The notes under the pieces: generated by a model
What the model saw: the letters and a program-made list of their open reading frames with translations, nothing else
What the model was told of the DNA's origin: nothing
The model's database searches: none
In this document: positions 1-6,206 of the stretch, one piece after another
How the letters are laid out: each line of letters starts with the position of its first letter
Numbering within the stretch: the first letter of the stretch is position 1
Source: Clostridia bacterium
GTDB taxonomy: Bacteria > Bacillota > Clostridia > Saccharofermentanales > UBA5734
Assembly: GCA_018056585.1 (NCBI GenBank)
Contig: JAGPFK010000072.1
Span: forward strand, 1-7,108
Reading direction: 5' to 3'
DNA: 7,108 nucleotides
Program-made: the position numbers and the translations under genes

Positions 1-516
1 GTATTTTTCCATAGCCTGGCTGCGTGTCAGTTTCATTTTTTTGAAAATATGATAATCAGAACAGGAAACCAGAATACCCGTTTCACGTACGCCCATGTCT
101 TTAACAAGCTGAAAGTCCTTTTCATTGGCTCTGATCCAGCTCGTTACCTCTGGAAACTCGTAACCGAGTTCGAGACAACGCGTCACTGCCTGCCTGTCTT
201 TGTCCGTATAGAGAAAAAATTCGCTTTGCCGGATCAAGCCGTTGGGGCCGCCTAATCGATGCAGCAGCTCGTAAAGATGAACAATCTGATCCACGCTGAA
301 GGGGGAGCAGGCCTGCTGGCCGTCACGAAACGTGGTGTCCGTTATCCAGATCTGATCCGGCGTGTTCATCGGCACAATCCGATGATTGAACGGAACTTTA
401 GGCACACTGTCATAATCAAAGAGATGTCGGTATAGATTCGGTTCTGCGACATCCTGTAAGGTGTAACGATAAGCTGATTGTTCCAGCAGATTTGTTTTCC
501 GACTGAATTCCAGCAT
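1..516 (-). CDS. DRE-TIM metallolyase (2-isopropylmalate / Re-citrate synthase-like), partial
   Basis: The frame is open from ATG at 516-514 to the window edge (172 codons); the C-terminus is missing. The protein begins MLEFSRKTNLLEQSAYRYTL and contains IWITDTTFRDGQQ at residues 56-68. This is the N-terminal strand motif of the HMGL/IPMS (DRE-TIM) barrel, with the Arg64-Asp65 pair that acts in catalysis and metal binding. Later segments (RLGGPNGLIRQSEFF at 87-101, GILVSCSDYHIF at 147-158) fit a clostridial subgroup often annotated 2-isopropylmalate synthase. From memory, that subgroup includes the Re-citrate synthases, which condense acetyl-CoA with oxaloacetate in anaerobes lacking the usual enzyme. 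The fold and superfamily are clear; the exact substrate is inference, with homocitrate or citramalate synthase as alternatives. The start is well supported: AGGAGGG at 521-527 lies four to six bases upstream. It is divergent from dinB and has a consensus promoter. Confidence 0.85.
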   Translation of the reverse strand, partial: MLEFSRKTNLLEQSAYRYTLQDVAEPNLYRHLFDYDSVPKVPFNHRIVPMNTPDQIWITDTTFRDGQQACSPFSVDQIVHLYELLHRLGGPNGLIRQSEFFLYTDKDRQAVTRCLELGYEFPEVTSWIRANEKDFQLVKDMGVRETGILVSCSDYHIFKKMKLTRSQAMEKY

Positions 517-532
517 ACAATCCCTCCTGAAT

Positions 533-559
533 TTGCAAGAAACAAGTACGAAACTTGCA
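533..559. repeat. Nested inverted repeats in the divergent intergenic region
   Basis: Two overlapping inverted repeats are visible: CAAGT (543-547) with ACTTG (553-557), and TGCAAG (534-539) with CTTGCA (554-559). They share the right arm, so only one pairing could form at a time in RNA. They lie between the start of the leftward transcript and its ribosome binding site, and also between the possible -35 and -10 of dinB. They could be an operator or a small leader hairpin. No standard Firmicute LexA box (GAAC-N4-GTTC) is seen here. Confidence 0.4.
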
Positions 560-563
560 TAAT
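533..563 (+). promoter_or_regulatory. Weak candidate promoter for dinB
   Basis: TTGCAA (533-538) and CATAAT (558-563) are separated by 19 bases, longer than the optimal 17. This is the best rightward pair I can find upstream of dinB; it overlaps the nested inverted repeats. A poor promoter overlapped by an operator would suit a gene kept low until needed, but that is inference. Confidence 0.3.
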
Positions 564-574
564 TTAATTTTATT

Positions 575-603
575 ATTATAGGAGAGTTCAGCCATGCTGT
601 CAA
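575..603 (-). promoter_or_regulatory. Consensus sigma-A promoter for the leftward metallolyase gene
   Basis: On the minus strand TTGACA (603-598) is followed by a 17-base spacer and TATAAT (580-575), a perfect match to the housekeeping promoter consensus. Transcription would start near 568, leaving a 5' leader of about 50 bases. The -35 box lies within codons 2-4 of dinB and the -10 box touches the dinB ribosome binding site, so the two genes share DNA. The calls are direct sequence matches; activity is inferred. Confidence 0.75.
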
Positions 604-1877
604 CTGAAGAAAAAAGCGTCGGCTCATCCTGGCCAAGAGTCATTCTGCACGCGGATCTAAATGGCTTTTACGCCAGTGTTGAATGTCTCTACCACCCTGA
701 ATGGCGTCAGAAACCGGTTGCTGTCAGTGGAGATGCTCAGAATCGCCACGGTATTATTCTGGCTAAAAATGAAATTGCAAAACGATTCGGCATCAAAACA
801 GGTGAAGTCATCTGGCAAGCCCGCCAAAAGTGCCCGGAACTCATTGTGTTGACAGCCGATTATGCCCGTTATATCCGCTATGCTCATCTGATGCGGCAAA
901 TCCTGAATGATTATTCTGACCAGGTGGAGTCTTTTGGATTAGATGAAGCGTGGATCGATATAACTGGCAGCATGCGTTTGTTAGGAGACGGCCGGTTTCT
1001 GGCTGACCAGATTCGGCATCGGGTGCGTGAGGAACTGGGCTTGACTTGTTCGGTGGGTGTCAGCTACAACAAAATATTCGCCAAACTGGGCAGTGATTTA
1101 AAAAAACCTGACGCAACGGTTGTGATCTCTCCTCAAAATTATCAGGATAAGGTCTGGCCTTTGCCAGTTCAGAATTTGCTTTATGTTGGACCGTCTACCA
1201 GGCGACGCCTGAACCGGGTTGGCATCCGGACCATTGGTAATCTGGCTTGTCTGGACCGGAAAGATGCCCAATATTTGCTGGGTAAGTGGGGCGAAACGCT
1301 TTGGTTTTTTGCGAATGGGCTGGATGATTCTGTGGTACATCAGTCAGATGCCAGAGAGATGATTCAGTCGGTTGGCAATAGCACCACAACCCCTCGTGAC
1401 CTGAATACAGACACAGACGTCCGCATTATTCTGACGGTTCTGTCCGAAAGTGTCGCATCGCGCCTGCGTGCTTATGGCTTACGCTGTCAGACGATGCAAA
1501 TCAGCATTCGCGATCATCACTTGATGACGATAGAGCGCCAGCAAAAAATGGACCGGCCCACCGATTTGACACGTGACCTCGTTCGTCAGGCCTGGCTGTT
1601 GTTTCAGCAACATTGGGACTGGGAACGGCCGATTCGCAGCCTTGGTGTCCGTGGCTGCGACCTCGTCACGGCCGATCGGCTGGAACAGATCAGGCTTCTT
1701 GATGACCCGCATCGTTACGACAGAGAAAAAAACCTTGAACAAACGATCGATGACATCCGGGGCCGATTTGGTTATTTCAGCATCCAAAGAGGATTGATGT
1801 TGAGCGATCGCCAGCTTTCCGGATTGAATCCGAAGGAAGAACATGTGATTCATCCTGTCACATTTCCCGATCTGTAG
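594..1877 (+). CDS. dinB: DNA polymerase IV (Y-family translesion polymerase)
   Basis: A 427-residue Y-family polymerase that copies past damaged template bases with low fidelity. The N-terminal palm motif is ILHADLNGFYASVE (17-30). Asp21 corresponds to the first catalytic carboxylate of E. coli Pol IV and Tyr26 to the steric-gate aromatic; Asn23 replaces the second Asp of the common DxD, as in clostridial homologues. The other catalytic pair is Asp117-Glu118 in SFGLDEAWIDITGS. CSVGVSYNKIFAKLGSDLKKPDA and the following LYVGPSTRRRLNRVGIRTIGNLA are the palm end and helix-hairpin-helix thumb. The little-finger domain follows (SVGNSTTTPRDL onward). QLSGLN at 407-412 could be the sliding-clamp binding peptide. 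The length is a little above the E. coli enzyme (351). AGGAGAG at 580-586 sits seven bases before the ATG and fixes the start. It is monocistronic as far as can be seen. Confidence 0.95.
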   Translation: MLSTEEKSVGSSWPRVILHADLNGFYASVECLYHPEWRQKPVAVSGDAQNRHGIILAKNEIAKRFGIKTGEVIWQARQKCPELIVLTADYARYIRYAHLMRQILNDYSDQVESFGLDEAWIDITGSMRLLGDGRFLADQIRHRVREELGLTCSVGVSYNKIFAKLGSDLKKPDATVVISPQNYQDKVWPLPVQNLLYVGPSTRRRLNRVGIRTIGNLACLDRKDAQYLLGKWGETLWFFANGLDDSVVHQSDAREMIQSVGNSTTTPRDLNTDTDVRIILTVLSESVASRLRAYGLRCQTMQISIRDHHLMTIERQQKMDRPTDLTRDLVRQAWLLFQQHWDWERPIRSLGVRGCDLVTADRLEQIRLLDDPHRYDREKNLEQTIDDIRGRFGYFSIQRGLMLSDRQLSGLNPKEEHVIHPVTFPDL

Positions 1878-1895
1878 CCTGGTTTTTATTTTAAA

Positions 1896-1924
1896 TTGAC
1901 AAAATACTGAACTTGTACTATTTT
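1896..1924 (+). promoter_or_regulatory. Promoter of the ABC transporter operon, with palindrome over the spacer
   Basis: TTGACA (1896-1901), a 17-base spacer and TATTTT (1919-1924) form a near-consensus sigma-A promoter, with a start expected near 1931. The DNA from 1901 to 1924 is an imperfect palindrome: AAAATA (1901-1906) mirrors TATTTT (1919-1924), with one further matched pair (1908/1917) just inside. The repeat therefore runs from the end of the -35 through the -10, where a dimeric repressor would block polymerase. Promoter support is good; operator function is inferred. Confidence 0.7.
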
Positions 1925-1970
1925 GACTTGTGAAACAAAGCTTTACGATCCATGAAAGAAGTGTGATTTG

Positions 1971-2975
1971 ATGTGTAACAAAACAGTCAGGAAGCTGGCT
2001 CTCTTTTTCATAGTATTTTCTTTGGTACTGACTCTGACCGCTTGTGCAAAGACGGTGCAGACAACGACTTCTCCTGAGTCGGCTACCTTGCGTCTTGCAG
2101 CATTGAAGGGGCCAACCGGTATCGGGTTGGTTAAATTGATGGCAGACCATGATGCAGGTCTGACCCGTTATGATTATACATTCTCTTTGTCTGCCACACC
2201 GGACGACGTGGTTGCGCTTGTCAGCAGCGGTCAGGTGGACATTGCAGCCCTGCCAACAAACGTTGCAGCTATCTTGTACCAAAAGACCAATCAAAGCATT
2301 CAGCTTCTTGCTGTCAATACACTCGGCGTCCTTTACATTTTAGAAAATGGGGACCGTGTGCACAGCATTGAGGACCTGGCTGGCCGGACACTGTTTGCAA
2401 CGGGGCAAGGAGCAGTGCCGGAGTACGTCATCCGCGAGCTGCTGGAAAAAGCCGGGATTGCTGATCAGGTAACTGTTACGTATAAAACGGAGCATGAAGA
2501 GCTGGCGACTTTGGCAGCAGCCGATAAGGTTGATCTCGTTATGCTCCCGGAGCCTTTTGTAACGAGTGTTTTGAATAAAAATAAGAAGATGCGCATTGCC
2601 CTGGACTTAACTTCGGCCTGGAAATCCATGCATCAGAACGAAAATCAAAGCGAATTGGCTATGGGATGCATGATCGTCAATAAAGAATTTGCGAAAAAAT
2701 ATCCGCAGGCTATTGCGACCTTCCTTGAAGAATACAAGGAATCTGTAGATTTTGTGAATCAGAATCCACAAAAAGCAGGCGAATGGGTGGCTCAGTATGG
2801 CATCATGGGAGATGCAAAGCTGGCGGCTCAAGCAATCCCGAATTGCCATATTGTCTGCATTTCAGGAGAAGATATGAAACCGATTCTGGAACCGTTTTTT
2901 AAGATCCTGTACGCCGCCAATCCGGCATCCATTGGCGGCAGCCTGCCCGATGATGAGTTTTACTATATACCTTAA
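1971..2975 (+). CDS. ABC importer substrate-binding lipoprotein (NitT/TauT/SsuA type)
   Basis: A 334-residue extracytoplasmic solute-binding protein that would deliver a small molecule to the permease. A lipoprotein signal is clear: basic VRK, a hydrophobic stretch (about 9-23) and lipobox LTAC with Cys25 as the lipid anchor. The mature part starts with a linker and LRLAALKGPTGIGLVKLM, then SLSATPDDVVALVSSGQVDIAALPTNVAA, the two-lobed layout of NMT1/SsuA-like proteins. DKVDLVMLPEPFVTSVL is the typical lobe II motif. The family binds nitrate, taurine, alkanesulfonates, pyrimidine precursors and similar ligands; nothing here chooses between them. A TTG at 1968 precedes the ATG. I prefer ATG 1971 because the AAAGAAGTG ribosome site (1954-1962) is eight bases upstream. 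It is the first gene of the operon; the permease begins 24 bases after its stop. Confidence 0.88.
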   Translation: MCNKTVRKLALFFIVFSLVLTLTACAKTVQTTTSPESATLRLAALKGPTGIGLVKLMADHDAGLTRYDYTFSLSATPDDVVALVSSGQVDIAALPTNVAAILYQKTNQSIQLLAVNTLGVLYILENGDRVHSIEDLAGRTLFATGQGAVPEYVIRELLEKAGIADQVTVTYKTEHEELATLAAADKVDLVMLPEPFVTSVLNKNKKMRIALDLTSAWKSMHQNENQSELAMGCMIVNKEFAKKYPQAIATFLEEYKESVDFVNQNPQKAGEWVAQYGIMGDAKLAAQAIPNCHIVCISGEDMKPILEPFFKILYAANPASIGGSLPDDEFYYIP

Positions 2976-2999
2976 AATCAATGTAAGAAGGGGATGACC

Positions 3000-3839
3000 A
3001 TGAATCAGCGCCCAAAGCAACCACCCGATCAAACACATTATCCGAGACTTTTGAAGCGCTTGCGACAGCCTTTGTCCTTTGTCCTTGTTCTCGTTGTTTG
3101 GCTTTTGATCTGGCAGGTTGTCTATTGGCGAGTGGGGCAGGATCTTCTATTGGCCTCCCCTTTGCAGGTCTTTCAAAGGCTGGTTAGTCATATGCAGCAA
3201 GCTGCTTTTTGGCTCACGGTGCTTTATTCATTCTTGCGGATCCAGGCCGGTTTTTTATTAGGGCTGGCTTGTGGAACGGCATTGGCTATCATAACGGTTC
3301 AGGTCAACTTTTTGAGATTATTTTTCTCACCCGCCATCAGTGCGATTCGTTCCACACCGGTGGCATCGTTTATTATTCTGGCATTGGTTTGGATGTCAAA
3401 CAGTAAAGTTGTTGTTTTTATTGTGTTTCTAATGGTTCTGCCTATTATATGGGCCAATGTGGCCGAAGGAATTGAAAAAACAAGTTCTGAATTACTTGAG
3501 ATGAGCCGCGTATTTCGTTTGAGTCAATGGGAAGTTATCCGCTATATTTATGTTCCGTCGGTTGCGCCTTTTTTTGTGACGGCGGCCACAACAGGTCTTG
3601 GATTGGGCTGGAAGGCAGGCATCGCAGCGGAAGTTCTGAGTCGCCCGCCTTTTTCATTGGGCGGTAAACTTTATGATGCTAAGATCTATCTTGAAACAGC
3701 TGATCTGCTGGCCTACACAATGGTTGTTGTATTGCTCAGTTTAGCCCTTGAAAAAATTCTGATGCTGATTTTTCGTTCAGCCGGCTTTTATTTTCAGGCC
3801 CATGGTCTGGCCGCTGAAAAAGAAGATACAGACACATGA
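3000..3839 (+). CDS. ABC importer permease (NitT/TauT/SsuC type)
   Basis: A 279-residue inner-membrane permease with about six hydrophobic segments (roughly 26-44, 70-100, 108-132, 137-155, 190-210, 237-257), usual for the BPD_transp_1 family. The cytoplasmic EAA loop that docks on the ATPase is ELLEMSRVFRLSQWEVIRYI (165-184), followed by Pro186. Arg173 stands where the classical EAA motif has Gly. An in-frame ATG at 2994 exists, but the AGAAGGGG site (2986-2993) abuts it. ATG 3000 has proper spacing, so I start there. The last bases form ATGA with the next gene, indicating translational coupling to the ATPase. Confidence 0.9.
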   Translation: MNQRPKQPPDQTHYPRLLKRLRQPLSFVLVLVVWLLIWQVVYWRVGQDLLLASPLQVFQRLVSHMQQAAFWLTVLYSFLRIQAGFLLGLACGTALAIITVQVNFLRLFFSPAISAIRSTPVASFIILALVWMSNSKVVVFIVFLMVLPIIWANVAEGIEKTSSELLEMSRVFRLSQWEVIRYIYVPSVAPFFVTAATTGLGLGWKAGIAAEVLSRPPFSLGGKLYDAKIYLETADLLAYTMVVVLLSLALEKILMLIFRSAGFYFQAHGLAAEKEDTDT

Positions 3840-4423
3840 GTATTATTTTGCATCAGTTGAGCGTACGCCTGGGTGAGCAGCAGATTCTGGATCAGTTCAA
3901 CCTGATCCTGCCCAATCAGGGCATTGTCGGCATATCTGGTCCGTCTGGCAGTGGTAAAACAACGCTGCTTCTGACGCTTTGTGGCCTGATTAAACCCGAT
4001 AGTGGCTGGATTGAAAGTGATATGGCTTTAAGGCCTTCTATTGTTTTTCAGGAAGATCGCCTGATACCCTGGCTAACCGTTGGCGAAAATTTGAATTTGA
4101 TTTTACATAATCTTGAACAAACACGCTTGTGGCTCCAGCGCATTCAGATGGCTGATCAGGAAAACAGCTATCCCCACCAGTTAAGCGGCGGCATGAAAAG
4201 ACGCGTGGCTCTCGCCAGGGCTCTGGCATTTGAGAGTAATCTTCTGCTGCTCGACGAACCTTTTCAGGGCATGGATACGATTCTGAAAGAATCCCTCTAT
4301 CCTTGGATTCGCAAAGCCGGGGAAGAAAAACCCGTTGTGCTGGTTACTCATGATGAACGGGAGCAACAAAGTCTGGCAAACACTATTTTTTATGTAGACG
4401 GTCCTCCGCTCCGCCTGAAATAA
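3836..4423 (+). CDS. ABC importer ATPase (NitT/TauT/SsuB type), compact
   Basis: A 195-residue nucleotide-binding subunit that would power the importer at the cytoplasmic face. All catalytic motifs are present in order: Walker A GPSGSGKT (35-42), Q-loop Gln72 in VFQEDRLIPWLTVGENL, signature LSGGM (116-120), Walker B LLLLDE (136-141), D-loop GMD (145-147) and switch His172 in VTHDERE. It is shorter than the usual 240-260 residues. The helical segment between Q-loop and signature is trimmed and the protein ends about 20 residues after the switch region. No frameshift is evident, so it looks compact rather than broken. Its ATG overlaps the permease stop. PWLTVGENL is characteristic of the SsuB/TauB/NrtD group. 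Confidence 0.92.
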   Translation: MSIILHQLSVRLGEQQILDQFNLILPNQGIVGISGPSGSGKTTLLLTLCGLIKPDSGWIESDMALRPSIVFQEDRLIPWLTVGENLNLILHNLEQTRLWLQRIQMADQENSYPHQLSGGMKRRVALARALAFESNLLLLDEPFQGMDTILKESLYPWIRKAGEEKPVVLVTHDEREQQSLANTIFYVDGPPLRLK

Positions 4424-4426
4424 AAG

Positions 4427-4460
4427 GAACCACCCGCTTCGCGGATGGTTCAATGGCTCT
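4427..4460 (+). terminator. Hairpin terminator after the ABC operon, possibly bidirectional
   Basis: GAACCA (4427-4432) pairs with TGGTTC (4446-4451) and CCGC (4434-4437) with GCGG (4441-4444), around one mismatch and a TTC loop. It begins four bases after the ATPase stop. Downstream on the plus strand the T-rich stretch is interrupted (GGCTCTTTTCTTC). On the minus strand the hairpin is followed by CTTTTATTTC, so it could equally end a leftward transcript. Confidence 0.75.
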
Positions 4461-4808
4461 TTTCTTCTGTTTCCAAGCTAACAGGTGTTCTTTTGAAACG
4501 ATGATTCATGCGCTTGATTTTTTCTGGTTCGTGTCGTGTTCACAAGATATCCGGCCTGTCCAACTCGGCATTTGCTTATGCCATACGGCACAAGATCAAA
4601 TCAAAACCACCGTATTCAGTTTTTTCCTGTTCAGAATCTTCTGTCAAAAGCTTGCTGCGCAGACCCCTTTCATCTTATGCTCGTCCGATTCCGGACGGCG
4701 AAAGTACTCATGTATGCACAACGTTTCGATATACCTGCGTCTTTTTATCGTGGACGCTGACCACCAAACTGCCGCAATTGCGGTCGGATGATCTTGTTTT
4801 CTAATTTC

Positions 4809-4814
4809 ATTATA
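4809..4814 (-). promoter_or_regulatory. Isolated leftward -10 box
   Basis: A perfect TATAAT on the minus strand (4814-4809) lies downstream of the HD gene. No good -35 sits at 16-18 bases; TTGTCA and TTGTAA are at 11 and 22 bases. A start near 4802 would make a leftward transcript of about 380 bases ending at the hairpin at 4427-4451. It could be chance in AT-rich DNA. Confidence 0.25.
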
Positions 4815-4857
4815 CCCGAGATGTATGACAAAAATGTTACAATTTCATTAAACAAGG

Positions 4858-4887
4858 TGCCAAAAATATCGCCTCATCTTTGTGGCA
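4858..4887 (-). terminator. Weak candidate terminator of the HD-domain gene
   Basis: On the minus strand TGCCA (4887-4883) and TGGCA (4862-4858) form a five-pair stem, extended past one mismatch by three A-T pairs, with a 12-base loop. It lies 16 bases after the leftward stop codon. The following CCTTGTTTAA is only mildly T-rich, so termination would be leaky. Confidence 0.35.
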
Positions 4888-4903
4888 TTTGCTCAGTATC
4901 AAA

Positions 4904-5494
4904 TCATGATGTTTCATTGAGTGATCCGTCAAGGCCCAATTCAGATGCGACTTTCTTCATACCCTTTATCGTTTCATCGAGAATATCATCCAGTTCCCAA
5001 CCCAGCCAATCTGCGCCCTGACGGATTACATCGCGGTTTACATTGGCAGCGAACGAAGGTGATTTGAATTTTTTCTTGAGCGATTTGAGTTCGAGATCCA
5101 AAATACTGCGCGATGGACGCATCAGGACACTGGCCGTGATTAAGCCTGTTAGTTCATCAATGGTATAAAGAACCTTCTCCATATCAGAGATTGGCTTGAT
5201 ATCTGTGCAAAAGCCATAACCATGACTGAGGATGGCGCGTAACAGGCGTGGCTCAAAATCGAGCTTCTCCAGGATTTCAGCCGTTTTTTTACAGTGCTGC
5301 TCAGGATATTGCTCATAATCAAGATCGTGCAACAGACCGACGATTCCCCATTCATCCGGGTCTGTGTCTGGAAAGAACTGAGAAAAATGTCGCATGACGG
5401 CTTCAACAGCCAATGCATGTTTAATGTGATTTTCTTTCTGGTTATAGCGTTGCAGCAGGTCGAGCGCTTCGCTGCGTTCTGGAATCCAGCCCAT
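4904..5494 (-). CDS. HD-domain phosphohydrolase-like protein
   Basis: A 196-residue soluble protein of the HD superfamily, metal-dependent enzymes that mostly hydrolyse phosphate esters of nucleotides. The signature is visible in order: His26 in NHIKHALAVEAVMR, His56-Asp57 in IVGLLHDLDY, His91 in AILSHGYGF and Asp113 in YTIDELTGLI. This gives the H...HD...D metal set. The rest is helical and charged; the C-terminus (KGMKKVASELGLDGSLNETS) has no extra domain. Similar stand-alone HD proteins are common in Clostridia and generally of unknown substrate, so I do not assign a reaction. The start is firm: AGGAGGG (5501-5507) is six bases upstream of the ATG. It is transcribed alone, between the gap on its downstream side and the IS remnant upstream. 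Confidence 0.88.
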   Translation of the reverse strand: MGWIPERSEALDLLQRYNQKENHIKHALAVEAVMRHFSQFFPDTDPDEWGIVGLLHDLDYEQYPEQHCKKTAEILEKLDFEPRLLRAILSHGYGFCTDIKPISDMEKVLYTIDELTGLITASVLMRPSRSILDLELKSLKKKFKSPSFAANVNRDVIRQGADWLGWELDDILDETIKGMKKVASELGLDGSLNETS

Positions 5495-5529
5495 TTCGAT
5501 CCCTCCTGAAATTATAGTTGTTATGATTT

Positions 5530-5558
5530 AGCATACGACAAATGAAAAAAGTCAGCAA
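5530..5558 (-). promoter_or_regulatory. Candidate promoter of the HD-domain gene
   Basis: On the minus strand TTGCTG (5558-5553), a 17-base spacer and TATGCT (5535-5530) would start transcription near 5523, leaving about 30 bases of leader. A perfect TATAAT at 5516-5511 is nearer, but its start would fall inside the ribosome binding site, so I favour the upstream pair. Confidence 0.4.
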
Positions 5559-5580
5559 GCAGTTTAACGGGTGAGTTGTT

Positions 5581-6168
5581 TGTAGTCGTTTTGCGTGTCA
5601 AAATAAAGTTGCGGTGTTTTCCTTCTACCACGGGGACATGAAGGTGAGAAAAACACTTACAAAGCTAAATTCAAAACAAAGGTTGTACTGGGGCTGCTCA
5701 GTGGTGAACACACACTTTAGTGAGCTGGCAGAGAAGGTTCAGATCGCTCCTGCGACATTGAGCAGCTGGCACAGCCATTTCAAGAACAGCCGATATCTTT
5801 CAAAAAGCCCCTCTGACCAGGAAAGGATGTTAGAGGGAAAAGAAGGAAATCTTCGCCTTGCAGCAGGAAGTTGGTCAACTCACGATCGAGTGCGACTGGC
5901 TCAAAAAAAATCTAATCTTTGGACCCAACGGAGCGCATCGCACTCCTTTCCAAAGATGAGCGTGAGATTCCAATCGTGCGGCCATGTGAATGGCCGCTGT
6001 CAGATGACAGATCGTCTTCGGAATCACGATGGTTACCAGATGAACCGAAAACATATCCGTCGGCTGATGCCGTTCATGGGTATCAAGGCATTGTTTTCCG
6101 GGCCGAACCTTAGTCAGCGCTGCCATGCAATTAAAATTAGCCAAAATAAGCAGTTTGCAGTAAAATAA
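5581..6168 (+). mobile_element. IS3-family insertion sequence remnant
   Basis: The transposase fragment is preceded by about 55 non-coding bases. TGTAGTCG at 5581-5588 resembles the TGTAG-type tip of many IS3-family ends and may be the old left end; this is weak. No matching right inverted repeat is found, in keeping with loss of the right half. AAAATAAAG occurs at both 5600-5608 and 6162-6170, but it is low complexity and may be chance. Confidence 0.55.
5638..6168 (+). pseudogene. Degenerate IS3-family transposase (OrfA plus start of OrfB)
   Basis: The remnant reads through three frames as one damaged IS3-type transposase. From 5643, GEKNTYKAKFKTKVVLGLLS then GEHTL is an OrfA helix-turn-helix start, ending at TAG 5718. 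Removing one T from the TTT at 5716-5718 restores SELAEKVQIAPATLSSWHSHF. The frame changes again near 5841-5846 to give EIFALQQEVGQLTIECDWLKK, the OrfA leucine-zipper end, at an A8 run (5903-5910) like the slippage sites of this family. OrfB starts as DPTERIALLSKDEREIPIVR (from 5922), then jumps after about 5985 to MTDRLRNHDGYQMNRKHIRR and GIKALFSGPNLSQ. About 40-50 residues are missing between. The whole DDE integrase core is absent. It cannot encode an active enzyme. Any 184-residue product of the surviving plus frame from 5614 would be scrambled. Confidence 0.8.
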
Positions 6169-6206
6169 AGCAAACAATGTTTTGCGTTTCACATTGATTT
6201 TGCTTT
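6167..6206. repeat. Inverted repeat upstream of the MoxR gene
   Basis: AAAGCAAA (6167-6174) and TTTGCTTT (6199-6206) are exact inverted copies 24 bases apart. A smaller hairpin, GCAAA (6170-6174) with TTTGC (6181-6185), uses the same left arm. It lies between the IS remnant and the MoxR ribosome site. It might be an operator or the scar of the IS boundary; the AT-rich composition lowers its weight. Confidence 0.35.

Larger units (their letters stand above)
4452..4903. other. Gap of about 450 bases without a convincing gene
   Basis: Open frames on the plus strand here are Cys/Phe/His-rich, lack ribosome sites and resemble no family I know. On the minus strand several short stretches look protein-like but are broken by stops and frame changes, so a decayed gene is possible. 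Visible structure: perfect palindrome CCGCAATTGCGG (4772-4783), hairpin CGTCCG/CGGACG with a 4-base loop (4682-4697), hairpin GGCAT/ATGCC (4567-4582), a leftward -10 box (4809-4814), and the bidirectional hairpin at its left end. No match to RNase P, tmRNA, SRP RNA or riboswitch cores was recognised. Confidence 0.5.

Noticed and set aside
517..593. LexA/SOS box upstream of dinB
   Set aside because: No GAAC-N4-GTTC-like site is present; the inverted repeats there have a different sequence.
1968..1970. TTG as the start of the binding protein
   Set aside because: The ATG immediately after it has better spacing from the ribosome binding site and gives the same signal peptide.
1479..2294. 271-codon minus-strand open frame across the dinB end and the binding-protein start
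   Set aside because: It is the antisense shadow of two well-supported genes and spans their intergenic promoter; the product has no family features.
4427..4451. T-box antiterminator, suggested by GGGTGGTTC on the minus strand
   Set aside because: The full T-box core and specifier stem are absent and no aminoacyl-tRNA synthetase or amino acid gene follows on that strand; a plain terminator explains it.
4450..4509. Minus-strand 19-residue open frame starting MNHRFKRTPV
   Set aside because: It looks protein-like, but there is no ribosome binding site and it ends inside the hairpin; too short to support.
4453..4804. Overlapping plus-strand open frames of 74-112 codons after the ABC operon terminator
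   Set aside because: Composition is rich in Cys, Phe and His, with no ribosome binding sites or recognisable domains. The first begins inside or just after the terminator hairpin.
4835..4843. Extended -10 (TGTTACAAT) on the plus strand
   Set aside because: No -35 at a suitable distance and no rightward gene follows; it would only run antisense to the HD gene.
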